A stretch of DNA of 64,000 nucleotides from Escarpia spicata (Eukaryota; Annelida; Polychaeta; Sabellida; Siboglinidae): NCBI GenBank assembly GCA_963995525.1, contig OZ023206.1:74182506-74246505 (forward strand), given 5' to 3'. A program made the position numbers and the translations under genes. The notes below the pieces were generated by a model, which had not been told where the DNA came from, did not search any database, and saw only the letters and a program-made list of their open reading frames with translations. Shown piece after piece: positions 1 through 13,468 of the stretch (position 1 is the first letter of the stretch; the number at the start of each line of letters is the position of its first letter).

Positions 1-1840
<1,840 letters not shown>

Positions 1841-2403
1841 GTATATCAAACTGTTATATTATGTAATTTTACCAATTATTGCAAGAATGTATTATATTAA
1901 AAAATGAGCACTAGAATAGGTATATTTAAAACTATAATTACTACACCATTTTGTAAAGAGAACAAGATAAACACTTAACACTACATAATGCTTTATGTTT
2001 GCCGGGTGGATTTCAGTTGGCCCAGGGAGAACAATATATGGATTGTTTATATATATGTATACATATTCCATGATGATTTTTAAGCCATGCTTTATACAAG
2101 TAAAATGATCTCGTCATCGTAGTAGTGGTTTTGTTTTACCATGCATCAGTTACACATATGTATGCACCGGCATAATTAATATTTATAAAAATATAAAGTG
2201 TATATTTTTGTACATTATTATATAGTTACAGAACACACGTGATGATTAGCTTTACCTTTGATATTTACTAATATTTAGAAAATATGTTGTATTAGAAAAG
2301 TGATCATTGCATAATAATAACAATTATATTTAATATTCCCCATGTTCAGTGATGCGACAAGTAGTTTATGCATTTCATAGCTAATTTCGCGATTCATTTC
2401 CAG
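1841..2403. other. AT-rich non-coding spacer
   Basis: No ORF, RNA gene or clear repeat unit is seen. It ends with a pyrimidine-rich stretch and CAG at 2401-2403 that could be a splice acceptor for the candidate exon that follows. Confidence 0.5.
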
Positions 2404-2643
2404 ACAGCACTGCCTATTATCAGACATACAGTGGCTTCACCAAGAAGGCTGTTCAGTCCAAAAGATGCCGATACCATCGATGGACTACCCAGAAGACAAA
2501 GGCACTGATCAAGTTTATTCCAATGCATCGTGACCTACATTATGCAGTGAGTGAAAGGCCAACGATGCATGCCAGGCATCCCTACTTGAAGGAGGCGGCC
2601 ATGTATGTCTGGGAGACAACTTGTGCTAAGACAGAACGTAAAG
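2404..2643 (+). CDS. Candidate internal exon, unknown protein
   Basis: A 240-bp open stretch lies between a plausible acceptor (TTTCCAG ending at 2403) and a consensus non-canonical GC donor (AAAG|GCAAGT, donor at 2644). The open frame starts with two leftover bases and ends with one, giving symmetric phase-1 boundaries. The 79 codons encode a basic, aromatic-rich peptide with motifs such as 'CRYHRWTTQKTKAL' and 'MHRDLHYAVSERPTMHARH'. I do not recognise the family and see no flanking exon. It could be a host-gene exon or chance. The frame extends past the donor to a stop at 2742-2744. Confidence 0.3.
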
Positions 2644-3039
2644 GCAAGTATTTATTTCTACATTTTCACCATTCTTGTGCTGTTATCATGCGTTGTTTAT
2701 ATAGTGAAATTATTATTTGTAATAACATATTTTACGTCATGTAATTTATTCTGCAATGTATTTTGGGTATAGCTTATTTCTTTGTTAATACCTGTGGTGT
2801 ATTCAACAAATACTAATCCTCCACGTGATTGCGCCTAACCCGCTGCATGTGTACGTAGCTGTCGAAACTATCCCAGTTTTAAGTCTGTTTCAATTACACA
2901 TCGACACTGATCTTGACTGCATACGTGCAGCAATCTGCCATTATCATGCAAAACAATTTAGTCAACGATAAGAATGTCGTAGGTGTGTGTTTTTAGTGAT
3001 TATAAAAAAACTATGTTTATCGTTTACTGAGGCACCTCA
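2644..3039. other. Non-coding spacer before LINE
   Basis: AT-rich, with no recognisable gene. The true 5' end of the following LINE may lie here, but no boundary is visible. Confidence 0.4.
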
Positions 3040-6023
3040 GTGGATATTCTATTCAGTCGATCCTGTTGCGTAACCATGCCGTCGCACAGATACACTGCCT
3101 GTCAATTGCTTTTAAATTCCTGTGCGTCACGCCTGAACGCCAATACTTGGAGGATGCTAGTTGATGTCGGTTTTGCTGCCCGGTTACCAACTAGACTCGG
3201 CTGCCGAAGCGGCGCTCGAAAACAAAGCACAATCCATCCAATTATCGGACATCGACCACCCACCGATCGGCCATGCACACGTCATAACAACAATCTAATA
3301 GAAGTACCGACATTAAAATGGGACTCGGCCGTAATCGTGGGCAAGGCTAAATTTGCTCTGATTAATGCCAGATCTCTGCGAAACAAATCATTGTTCGTAC
3401 GTGATTATGTTGACGAGTGTTCTCTGGACATTATTTTTTTAACTGAAACCTGGTTGACAGATGAAGACAATGTTTCAGATTCTGAACTTTGCAGAGAAAA
3501 GTATACGCTCGTTCACCAGCCGCGTGGTGGCGCTCGATGCGATTGAGGCGTTAGAGTTCTGTTCAGCAAAACTCTGCAGCACATGTCACTGTTGACATAC
3601 ACGCTTCAGAAACACTCTCCGTTACTCTACGTAATGCCCGCATCGGCTGCACAACAATCGTGATTTACAGACCGCTAAATACGTATTTTGGAACTTTCCT
3701 GGACGATGTCTCCAAAGTGTTATTCATCGCTGCTGCTCATCCTACAGAGACGGTCGTGTGCGGTGACTTCTACACCAGATATAACAATTCAACTTGCACC
3801 CTCGCGGTGAATCTGGCCGATCTGCTTGATATGGCTGGCATTGTGCAACATATCAATGGCGCTAATCACGAACGGGGTATTACACTAGACCTGATGATAA
3901 CGGCGAAAACATCACATCCTATGGCCACTGGTGCCGTGCCCACATGACTAATTACGAATCACTATGCCGTCGAATGTGGGCTATTCCAGTCAAAACCAGA
4001 CCGTCTGAAACGACACGTTACATATCGGAAATATGCATCGACCAACAACAGCAGTTTCGCAGCAGACATAGAATCGGTTGACCTTGATGCTGAAGAGACG
4101 AACCCAATTGCTCTTCTCGCGGGCTACGATACCTGTCTACGCACCATCATTGACGCGCACGCGCCTCTCGTGTCACGGACCATCACGGTGAGGCCGATGA
4201 TCCCGTGGCACACCAATGAACTGGCCGAAGAAAAGCGAGTCCTCCGTCGTGTCGAACGCCATTGGCGAAAATCAGGCCTAACGGTACATCGGCAGATTTT
4301 TTCGGACCGACGAAACACCTACCGGAAATCGCCGAAGACAGCACGCTCCGAACACTATAGATCTGAAATTGTGAAAGCAGGCGGCAATATCCGTCTGATC
4401 TATAATATCAAACACACATCTTTGTCGAGACACAGCCAGGACCATACACGAAGTGGTAGACGTATCCCAAGCGGCACTTGCTTGCTACCAGACTCCAGCG
4501 AAGCTTCACAGAAAAAGTGGAAGCGCTGTGTCGTAATCGGTATCCGCTGCCAGCTGATAATACGACCACAGTTGTGACTGCTCGCTTAGATGTCTATGAA
4601 CCTGCGTCGCTATCGGATGTGAAGCGGATAATGCTGTCATCTGCCGTGAAGTCGTGTGAACTCGACCCACTGCCAACATCGCTCGTGAAATGTAATATTG
4701 ATGCTCTGTCTCCTGTCCTTACCCGCATCATCAATGCCTCGCTATCGTCTGCTGTGGTTCCTCCATCTATGTAGCATGTTGTTGTAGTACAAATATTGAA
4801 GAAACGAGAGTATGACGCCAGCGTACTCACCAATTACCGACAAATCTCGAACATCACGTTTGTATGCGAGGACGACTGAGAGCTTCTTTGCCCAACAACT
4901 ACAACATTCCACGGAGGAGGACGTTGTCTATGGAATTTACCAGAGTGCTTACCGTGCACACAATAGTGTCGAAATAGCACTCGTGCGTATACACAACGAC
5001 GTTACACAATCGATTGGTAGTCGCCGGGGTGTGCTCCTAGTACTACTGGATCTTACTGAGGCTTTCGACACCATCGATCACACCATACTGCTGCGACGGT
5101 TGCGTGGATACGGGTGGCGACGTCCTTGCCTGGCTGACTTCTTATATGTGTGATCGAACATAATATTATGTAGTACGTGTAAAGAATGGCGTGTCGGAAA
5201 TAAACACCATTATGTCAGGAGTGCCTCAAGGGTCAGTCCTGGGACCGATACTTTTTAACGCGTACGTAGCACTGTTAACCAAACTTCTACAACAGCACAA
5301 CATTCAACATCACCTATATGCAGACGACACTCAACTCTACACCACTTTCCCTCCAACCGACCACACAAAAGCCCTTATGGACGTATGGAGGCCTGCATAC
5401 GGGAATTGAAAATATGGCTCCATGACAACGGACTCGTGATGAACGACAACCAATCAGAAGCCATTGTCATCCGTTCGCCAAGTCTGCGTACTCCTATATC
5501 GTTAAGCCGCGTCAACATATGTGGCCAGTTCGTTGACACCTCCTCCGTTATCTGAGATCTCCGATTTGTTATTGACACTGATCTATCGATGGCGTCACAA
5601 ATAGCGAACGTATGTCGCAACGCCTATTATCACCTGTCACAAATTGCAAAGATACGATATTCTATTACCACCAGTGCATGTAAGAGTCTGGTCCACGGAC
5701 TAATGACATCGCGATTTGACTATGGTAATACGATGCTTTTTCGGAATGAACGATCGTCACCTGCACCGTCTGGAAATGGTTCAGCGGTCTGCGGCTCGAA
5801 TTGTTATGCAGATTCGGCGGGGCGATCGGCAGTCCATGACGACAATACTGCAGAAATTACACTGGCTGCCTGTTAGGAGGCGTATTGAATTTAAGATACT
5901 CGTCCTTGTGCACAGAGCATTATACGATGGAACGCCTAAGTTGCGGCACTATTACACCAATACACACCACGCCGTTCCCTAAGCTCTGCAAGCGGGTTAC
6001 TCTTGGGCGTTCCTAGAGTGAAC
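3040..6023 (+). pseudogene. L2-like LINE ORF2, 5' part (endonuclease and reverse transcriptase)
   Basis: Decayed non-LTR retrotransposon ORF2 in several frames. An APE-type endonuclease start is seen at about 3345-3470 ('ALINARSLRNK', 'FLTETWLTDED'), then 'IYRPLN' and 'VVCGDF' near 3660-3770. Reverse-transcriptase blocks follow: 'GIYQSAYRAHNSVE' near 4935, 'LLVLLDLTEAFDTIDHTILL' near 5030-5090, '[15 protein letters not shown]' near 5212, and the catalytic 'YADDTQLY' near 5318. The thumb-like segment 'KLHWLPVRRRIEFK' is near 5857-5900. The frame 'SGLLLGVPRVN' at 5991-6023 runs straight into a TTAA, where a DNA transposon interrupts it; the frame resumes at 13334. Several frameshifts and stops show it is dead. 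The type resembles L2 within the CR1 group, and the sequence is related to the outer LINE at 18.6-26.6 kb. Confidence 0.85.
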
Positions 6024-6040
6024 TTAAAGGGGAAATGAAA
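6024..6040 (+). repeat. TTAA target site plus left 13-bp terminal inverted repeat
   Basis: TTAA (6024-6027) followed by AGGGGAAATGAAA. It is the exact inverse of 13321-13337. Confidence 0.88.
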
Positions 6041-6589
6041 TGCAGCTGTTTCATGCTACATATTTAAATATATACTATATAAGTATACATTAATGTTAAC
6101 ATAAACGTACTCATTGATAAGACAAACTAAAAAAAAAAGATTTTGTTCGATACCTAAATCGTCGCTATAGAGCACTGCGTATCGCCATCTTGGTTCCAAG
6201 CGAGTGGTTTGATTCACTCCTATCTAATCAATGTAAAATTTCGGGGTTTTTCGGTTTACTTCATTAGTAGACATTTCTGTGCGAAAACAAAGATATTGTG
6301 CCCTATTATACACGATAGGCGTTATATAGGTCAACAGATAACTTGTATACGCGTTCGAAATAAAAAGGTGAAATTAAATGGCAACGATTTATAACCAATG
6401 AAAACGTTGTTAAAGTCGCACTTCCCGAACGAAGATTTTATCTGCCAGAAGGGGGCGGGGCTTTCAAAGCAAAGTTCAGAATATTATATGCGCGCGCATA
6501 CCGGGACTATTTTTATTTTGTTGTTGACAAAGACGTCGAAGGATTTTGGTTGAGACGAGTTATTAAAAGTGATTTTTAAAACTTCCGTA

Positions 6590-7791
6590 TCACTTGGGGA
6601 GAAAATCGAAACGACAGATGAAGACTCTAGTTCGACTTGTCACTCGGAAATTACGGTTGATACGGTTGACACACACAAAGCGTCAAAGGGCCTGTGCCAT
6701 ACGGGTTTCACCCAATGACAGTGTGCGATCCTCGGTCCGATAATGTCAGGTTCAGTTGTGGGAGTCGGACAGTGACAGTTGGTCTATCGACGACGAAGAC
6801 GTTACGCAACTTAATAATGTCGCATGGTGTTTGTGTGGAAACTGCGTCCCAATGTCTACGCACATCGAATTGCTGTGCTGTAGGGATATAGCTGCCGTAC
6901 AGCACCGTATGACAGACCTTGCAGATGCCTGCATTAGATTTAGTGTCATTACCGACTAGAAGTGACGACTTCGAAACGGTTTGCACCAACAGGGCGGTGT
7001 TGGAACTTGGAAGTCGGTCTGTTGTCATTGTATGATTTGCGTGCAGACTCGTTGATTCGACCAATAGCTAGTAGGTAAGTACTACGTAGTTCAATAGGTA
7101 TCGAATAATTATTCTAGCAATAACTATTTCAAACTTAAATAGAGTAATAATACTTGTTCCCACCTAAAATGTTCAGGTTCACTAAATCTTCATAAAATAC
7201 TATGTCTATGATTTTCATCAAACAATTTGTGATCATTTTCTTAATAAACTTACTTTTATTCTTGACAGGACGTGTGCATCCTCTTTATACAGTTGTTTAA
7301 TTCTCTATTGAAAGGTGTTCAAGCAACTTGCTTAATTTATATAAAAATGTAGACAAATTGCACACTACCATGCATTAATAGATGCATAATCAGGACATTG
7401 TGCAATGTATTACTGATACAAAAATATTTAAGTGGAGTTTTTAATATAATACAAATGTTATATATATTATGTGTGTGTGTTATCAAGACCACATCATGAA
7501 ATGTAGTCTTACAATCATAATTATTACAGCCCTTCACAAACAAATGAACCAATTCACTGAATTCATGATGTGATATTGATAAAACACACAGTTTTGCCAG
7601 TATAACAATAATTAGAAGATAACGATTGTTTGTTATCAACTAATGCAAATAAATGAACTTTCAGAACATATCGATTGATTCGATTAGCCGCATATCGTTA
7701 CTTCACGTTGTGGTCAAGGAAGAGACTTGGAAAAGGCACCAGAAATGTTATACCAGCCTGCACTGTATCCAGAAGTGAATGGGGTTTATGA
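6590..7791 (+). pseudogene. P2X7-type intracellular ballast-domain gene, two exons, damaged
   Basis: Exon A runs to 7074 and ends at a strong donor (AGTAG|GTAAGT); exon B starts at 7665 after TTTCAG. Exon A encodes an acidic N-terminus, then 'WCLCGNCVPM', 'ELLCCRDI' and 'DACI' (6828-6935), the cysteine-rich zinc-binding signature of the P2X7 cytoplasmic domain. After a frameshift come 'DDFETVCTNRAVLELG' and 'LYDLRADSLIRPIASR'. Splicing completes the Arg codon and continues as 'TYRLIRLAAYRYFTLWSRKR' and 'NVIPACTV' in exon B, matching the domain's conserved C-terminal half. This frame stops at 7789-7791. The neighbouring frame has 'ALYPEVNGVYENLSYG', the expected end, followed by a second donor-like GTGAGT at 7823, so a small deletion or frameshift lies near 7765. 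No membrane segments are seen: this is the soluble domain, not an ion channel. At least three frame breaks are visible. It sits inside the TTAA transposon and was probably carried by it. Confidence 0.75.
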
Positions 7792-7822
7792 AAATTTAAG
7801 CTATGGACATTGCACTATACAG

Positions 7823-9204
7823 GTGAGTGTTCAGGGGAAATAAAAACCCTGGATAAGTAAGATTTGATTGACCAAAAGGTAGAAAGAATTACTCGGTGCC
7901 TTCTTATCCCATTTTTGGCAACAATAATGTGATCTGTAGTGTCTTGCATGTCCCTGTTCATAATTCAATTTGTAATACTGAAGCCAACATGAAATATATC
8001 AACAGTTTATTCATATGGAGAAACAATTCACAAATAAATAAGACTACATGGCAGACTGTGCCAATGCATTAGTCAAATTCACACATCAGTTTTCAATGTT
8101 TCTTTCAGTTGATTCACTTCACACTGTGACACATTTTAATCTAACTGTATTACAATTTGGGTCTGTGTCAGTCCTGTGCACATATAGTACATCAATAAGT
8201 AACACGTTTATTGATGATATGGGTCATCATTATGATCAAATATTGTGATACAAAAATTATTACATACAAAATATTCCATTACAGTTCCAGTTTTACGTAA
8301 TTGTGGGTTTCAACTTTCAACTAGGGCCATGTGTCAAGAAAACAAGTATTATTATTCAATATACAGATTCAAAACTTGTAGTACTAGTTTCAAAATCTAT
8401 CAAGTGCCTCCAAATGGATTGATCTATATTTATGGCACCATATAAGTGTTCTTATTATTATTAAGTACTTTTTGAGATGTTGTTTTATGATAATGTCAAA
8501 TGTAATACTAACAATGAAATATGAATATATAAAAAACGTATAGCCGAATCTTATGCTGCTTCATTAGTTTGTAGTACACTTTAATAATACTGGCTAAAAC
8601 CTACATATTAACCCAAAATATTTTTTTTTTTTGTAAGATGGCACTTTACTTTTACTAAACTTGATGGTAACAGTCCAGTTTTAATGGTAATGGCCCTTAT
8701 CATTTTTGTGACACACGTCCTAGAAGCCACATTAAAAGTGTACAGTGAGTCATATGAACAAATACATGTACAGTTCAGTGTGATGTTTGAAAAATGGTGG
8801 TCTGTTACCAAAAAAATAACTATAAGTAACATGTTTGGACTTGGTTAAACTATTCCAATAAATTACATATCCCCAAAGTTCCCTACATCGAATAGTGTCT
8901 GATAAAACACATTGCATACCACAACTAGGATACAAGCTTTCAAGTGGATGTTTCTTACTTTAGGAGGTCCTATACAGTAGTGAGAATGCACTTTGCCTAA
9001 AACGTTTCTCTAATTCTGCCAGTGATGTTCAAACAATGTTATTTAAGCATAGAAACCCATTGTCATTTGAAATTGGATGTCGTATCAATTTGGTGGCACA
9101 AAACCGAATTGATACCGATACAACTAGTTTTCCGTAAAGCGGGTTCTTTGCTTTGCCACAGCCTCCTCTTGCTGGTTTTTTGATGCCTGCATACTCTGCT
9201 AGAG
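7823..9204. other. Transposon-internal spacer
   Basis: AT-rich sequence between the ballast gene and the transposase, with no recognisable motif. An A/T homopolymer lies near 8622-8634. The minus-strand ORF at 9029-9259 overlaps the transposase 3' end in another frame and may hold a shifted C-terminus. Confidence 0.4.
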
Positions 9205-9514
9205 TTACCTCCTTACTCGATGTCGCGACTTGGAGCACAGCTTTGGGCCACTCGTGCATCTAGCTGCAATGCCCTCTAGAATTTCTCCTCGGAAGCTGTA
9301 GTCCTTTGACGCCAACACTTTCTTCACTACATACCCAGCAGACTTTGAATACTGCAGCTGATACCGTAGCTTGTTGTCTGCTGTTTTCACCATTTCCCGC
9401 TGATTGAACAAATGATAAATTTAAAATCAGAAAATTGAAATATCTGAAGAATAGCTGGCTATAGCTGCCTATAGCTGTAACATGCACACAGTAAACCAAA
9501 CAGCTTGCTTGTAT

Positions 9515-9581
<67 letters not shown>

Positions 9582-11434
9582 ATAATACATTCCAATATTT
9601 ATTATTGACTCACATATATATATATAATTTATATATGCATAGGTTTATATTTCAATAAGCAATTCCAAAGCATACCATTCCAATTCCATTTATATATAAT
9701 TAAACAATTCAAGAAACAGAAAACAAATGTCCACAATTTTAATTATGTTATCTGTTGTTTGCATGCATACTCTTGTGCAGTGAGATTGTATTTTCGAAAC
9801 TGTATTCCTAACATTGTTTTGCTATTGAGTACAAGCAGGGATTTTCAGCCATTTCAGTTTATTTCCTAATGCAATGCTGGATTTCTAAAGTGTGCAGCTT
9901 TGTCAAGCAACCGATACATTATTTTGTAACATCAAATGTTAACACTATTGATATCACAAGCCTTACCTTGTATTTGTGTTGTGGTCAATGGTGGCCAAGT
10001 GGAGTCAGGCTATGATGTCTTGACGGCTGAACTTGGGTGCATACTTAAGGAAGAGAGCATGTAAGCTCTCAAGTTCACCAGTGTTAACGCACTTCGTAAC
10101 GCTCTCTACATCATACAGTAGGCAACAGTCCAGTATAGCCTTCTGGACAGTGAAGGCTTATGTACCTTCAGTGTTGTTTTCACTTCTTGTTGCGTATACG
10201 TTGCATGACTGCACTACCGGTACAACTCTGCGCATGCTGTCCATGAATGGAATTCCTGATGTGATGGAGGAGCGAGATCCACATCTCCTTCATCAAGCGG
10301 GGTTCACCACCACAAGCTGATGCGGAATACCACAGGTGGTTGGCAATTCTGCCTATCGAAGGGACAACTTCAACTTTCTTGGCAGACGTCAAAAACCTTT
10401 ATTTCTTTCTCTTTCTAATGCTGGGATGTCTGTCAGTGGCAAGTGTGGTGATCTTCATCCCATGGTCAGTCAGGTTGTCCAAGCAGCGTTTCAAGCCCTC
10501 CACTTCCATCCAGTAACTGTTCTTGACCTATGTGACCCGAACAGTTTCTTGAGCAATAATGAGTTGGCTGTCAGTGTCCATGATGAAGTAAATGCCAAAT
10601 GTAGCGTTGTGTCCTGGATTGTCATATCTTGCATCGCCTGATGCGACCACGCTCTGTCCGGCCAGAGCTGACATGATGGCCTCTGAATGGCATGTCCACA
10701 TGTCCTCTATCTCTGGCAGTATGTATGCCCGATGTATGTTGTAGCACTGGCGGGGTGACAAGCCACATAGGTTCATTAGGTTGACCAAATTGTACACAGT
10801 GAATGAATGTCCAGTCAGGAAGAGGACGTTTGGTATCAACAAGTTACTCTCATAAATGTTACCAATCTTGGGTTGCGAGTGCCACATAAACGAGTGGCCA
10901 TCAACACATTCTCTGGTCACAACCGCTGCAAATCCAGTCACTATGATGCTAGGCTTTGATATAATTGGTTTATTGCAGTTTGGTGTTTTAGCAGGTGCAG
11001 AAAAGTGAAATGATGTTTTTCTCACAGTTGACAAACTTTCTCTCTTTCCCATTAGTGTAAGAACCGCTTGAGTCATCATCAGTGATACCGCTGTCACATG
11101 CTACAACATATTCTGTATCACTCACTTCAATGTTTCTCTTCTCGCTGTTGCAGACAGAATCGTCTGAAGATGGCGATAGTGACACTGGGACATCCGAAGG
11201 GTCGTCTATAGTGACATAACTGCCATGATCAGGGTCAGTCGGAGAAGGCGTGCTAGACTGCGATGGCAACTTTGCATACCCACGGTCATGGTGAATGTTC
11301 AATGGAACAACCGTATTGTCAGTATTAACTACTGCATCGACAAAGTGTCGCACTGGCGACACGACCACTGACTTCCTTTATGTTTTGACGCTACAGTTCG
11401 ATGGCGTGACAGCACTACAAGTGTTTTTGTATTA
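9205..11434 (-). pseudogene. Kolobok-like transposase, at least two exons, broken
   Basis: Read on the minus strand. A low-complexity Ser/Asp-rich linker (about 11368-11050) leads, after a frameshift, into 'MWHSQPKIGNIYESNLL' (near 10890), 'LCGLSPRQCYNIHRAYI', then 'ASGDARYDNPGHNATFGIY' (near 10645-10590). It continues past an in-frame stop at 10528-10530 into 'LATDRHPSI' (near 10415), 'IANHLWYSASACGGEPRLMK' (near 10335) and 'NTGELESLHALFLKYAPK' (near 10060). This is the DDE-type core I associate with Kolobok/THAP-linked transposases; the GDAR and TDRH aspartates and the GELE glutamate are candidate catalytic residues. An intron fits 9400-9966: donor AAG|GTAAGG and acceptor CAATCAG. The downstream exon gives 'NKLRYQLQYSKSAGYVVKKV' and 'KDYSFRGEILEGI'. 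Two in-frame stops, an internal deletion near 10390 and a phase mismatch across the intron show decay. No N-terminal THAP zinc finger was found. The family name is from memory; Mutator-like is the alternative. Confidence 0.72.
9516..9578. repeat. (CT)n microsatellite in transposase intron
   Basis: About 62 bp of CT/GA, lying within the inferred intron 9400-9966 of the transposase-like gene. Confidence 0.95.
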
Positions 11435-13320
11435 CCATGAGGGACGATTTAATCTCGCGTGATAAATCCTTCGCTGGATCCTTCGAAGCTTGCGCTCGGT
11501 AATAGGCCCTATGGTTGTTTGGATACTTCCGTTATATATTATGAACAAAATGACGCAATCTTGCAAATATTAATTACAAGTGCGATTTACAAGTGATTTT
11601 TTAAACTTTTTTTAGTGGATATATGTGTGTTATCTTTAATTTTCATGATTAAAATGCATGTGCACTCAAATGTGTTTAACATTTGAACTTTATAAATACA
11701 AAATATATATTTATTAATCTTTGTGGCTTTTTTCTGTGACGTTACTTCCTTTTTCCTTGTTAGGCTTACATTCTAAAGTAAATAAATTATATACAATGTC
11801 CTTGTTATTAAAATAATACATTGGTGTTTGCAGTCATGCAGTATATATCAGGGAAAAGTTGGTATGATAGCATGCTTGCTAAATTGTCGCCTCAAAAATG
11901 GAGCATCAATACTGGGTCCATTGTTATAAATCAATAGTTGAGACACATAAATTAGTATTAGGCCTACATGGTGATTAACTTTAGTTGACTGATGTGAACC
12001 TACTTACTATGCCAATAACTAATTATATCAGATATGACTATAATGTTTTGTTGTATGCTATTGACTGTATAACAAGTATTTTTAAGGATTTAAATACTTG
12101 TAATGTCACTTATTTAAATGCGGTTACATTTTATAGTATTTGAGCAGTCAAATTTCAATAATATTTGTCTTTAACTATTTCTTTTAAATTAATACCTTCC
12201 AATGGCAATGCCTACAATACATGATTGACAGGGCTTGGTCCGGACTGTGACTAATGTTGACTACTAGATGACGACATTATTTCACAAAACGTTATACTGG
12301 CTACGGTAGCTGACATTTATTGTTGTAATTATTTTGAAGGTTATTCCCCCCACCAGCAACTAAGTCGATAACATAGACTCATAGATGTAGACGTTGCGGT
12401 ATTCAGACGTAGCAACACGCCGGGACGAATTGCCGTAAACTAAATCGGCGGATTACAAGCACTCATTATTCCCAATTATATCATAGTATTCACACGTATT
12501 TGTACTTTATCACATTCACATTTCTTATTACATTTCAATTTTGCATACGTCATATTTGTATATATGCATACTTTGAACTAGAACTGTGGGACTATATAGT
12601 GGTCGTAATGATACCTGACGGAACTCGTGAGTGCCGAGTCACCTTGGCAACAACAAGCTGGTTTCGGCTTGTCATTTCCTATGCACCGCTTCACCCTCCA
12701 AATAAGGCAATAACGTCGAGCTTCCAGGTCGATTTCGTTTAATTTTACTACATCGTTGCACAGTTATATGTAAACAAGTCGACTGAAGATGGACCTGTGG
12801 CTTTAACCAAGAATTATGTTTCGACGTTCAATGTCTTTTTATGCTCGTCACTTTCGTATTTAGGCTTGCAATCGGCGTTCGAAAGTGACCACCGCAGACT
12901 TTTGCCAATCTTGCCGCCGGCGAACACGTCAAATTCATTATCTATAACTTGTTTTTTTTCTGTTGGGATCCTTCTGTGGAAGTATGTGAAAAGTTGCTTA
13001 CTAACACTTATAGTATATCTAGTAGCCACGCAGTGCATTAAAGTGTTCTGTTTTTATGTGTTTGTATGCGTTTCGCCGGTTTTTCTGAGAGCTATGCTGC
13101 ATCGCCTATCGAATTGCTGTATACAGCTTTGGGAGACATCTCGCCAATCAAACCGGATGTACAACCACACGCTCCTGGAGCATGATGGCGACGCCCTGTG
13201 CCGATAGTAGCTACGTTTGAAACATTATTTTAAATATACCGTAACGCTGTACTTGTCAAATCATGGTGACATGTACGGTAAATTGTATGTTCTTATGTTT
13301 GGTCTGTGGTTGTTCAATCG
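11435..13320. other. Transposon-internal region without a recognised gene
   Basis: Expected to hold the promoter and any N-terminal exon of the minus-strand transposase. Small open frames occur on both strands at 12797-13207 (+) and 12814-13038 (-), but neither shows a known motif. No THAP cysteine/histidine pattern was recognised. Confidence 0.45.
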
Positions 13321-13337
13321 TTTCATTTCCCCTTTAA
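13321..13337 (-). repeat. Right 13-bp terminal inverted repeat plus TTAA
   Basis: TTTCATTTCCCCT followed by TTAA; exact inverse of 6024-6040. Confidence 0.88.
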
Positions 13338-13468
13338 AACGATTCGGTTGCCATACATTTGCTTGTGCTGGCCCCACTCTGTGGAACAAGCTTCCCATGA
13401 ACATGCGCAACAACGGCAATCTCCCTCAATTTAAGAAACAACTAAAAACATTGTTCTTCTTCACTTAA
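13334..13468 (+). pseudogene. L2-like LINE ORF2 C-terminus (continues 3040-6023)
   Basis: The frame 'LKRFGCHTFACAGPTLWNKL' then 'PQFKKQLKTLFF' is the conserved C-terminal motif of CR1/L2-type ORF2. It is in frame with 'SGLLLGVPRVN' at 5991-6023 if the transposon and one TTAA are removed, so it is the displaced end of the same LINE. It terminates with TAA at 13466-13468. Confidence 0.88.

Larger units (their letters stand above)
6028..13333. mobile_element. Kolobok-like DNA transposon, 7306 bp, carrying a P2X7-type ballast gene
   Basis: The ends are 13-bp perfect inverted repeats (AGGGGAAATGAAA at 6028-6040, TTTCATTTCCCCT at 13321-13333) flanked by TTAA on both sides (6024-6027 and 13334-13337). 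TTAA duplication is characteristic of the Kolobok and piggyBac superfamilies. Joining 6023 to 13334 (one TTAA kept) restores an uninterrupted LINE frame, so both ends are exact. Inside are a plus-strand spliced gene with a P2X7-type cytoplasmic ballast domain (about 6590-7822) and a minus-strand transposase-like gene (about 9205-11434), convergently oriented. A weaker inverted similarity lies near 6178-6212 and 13150-13185. Both genes carry frame damage, so this copy is probably immobile unless trans-mobilised. Confidence 0.85.

Noticed and set aside
12797..13207. 136-codon plus ORF in the transposon as a third cargo gene
   Set aside because: Hydrophobic low-information peptide, no motif, no splice or promoter support.
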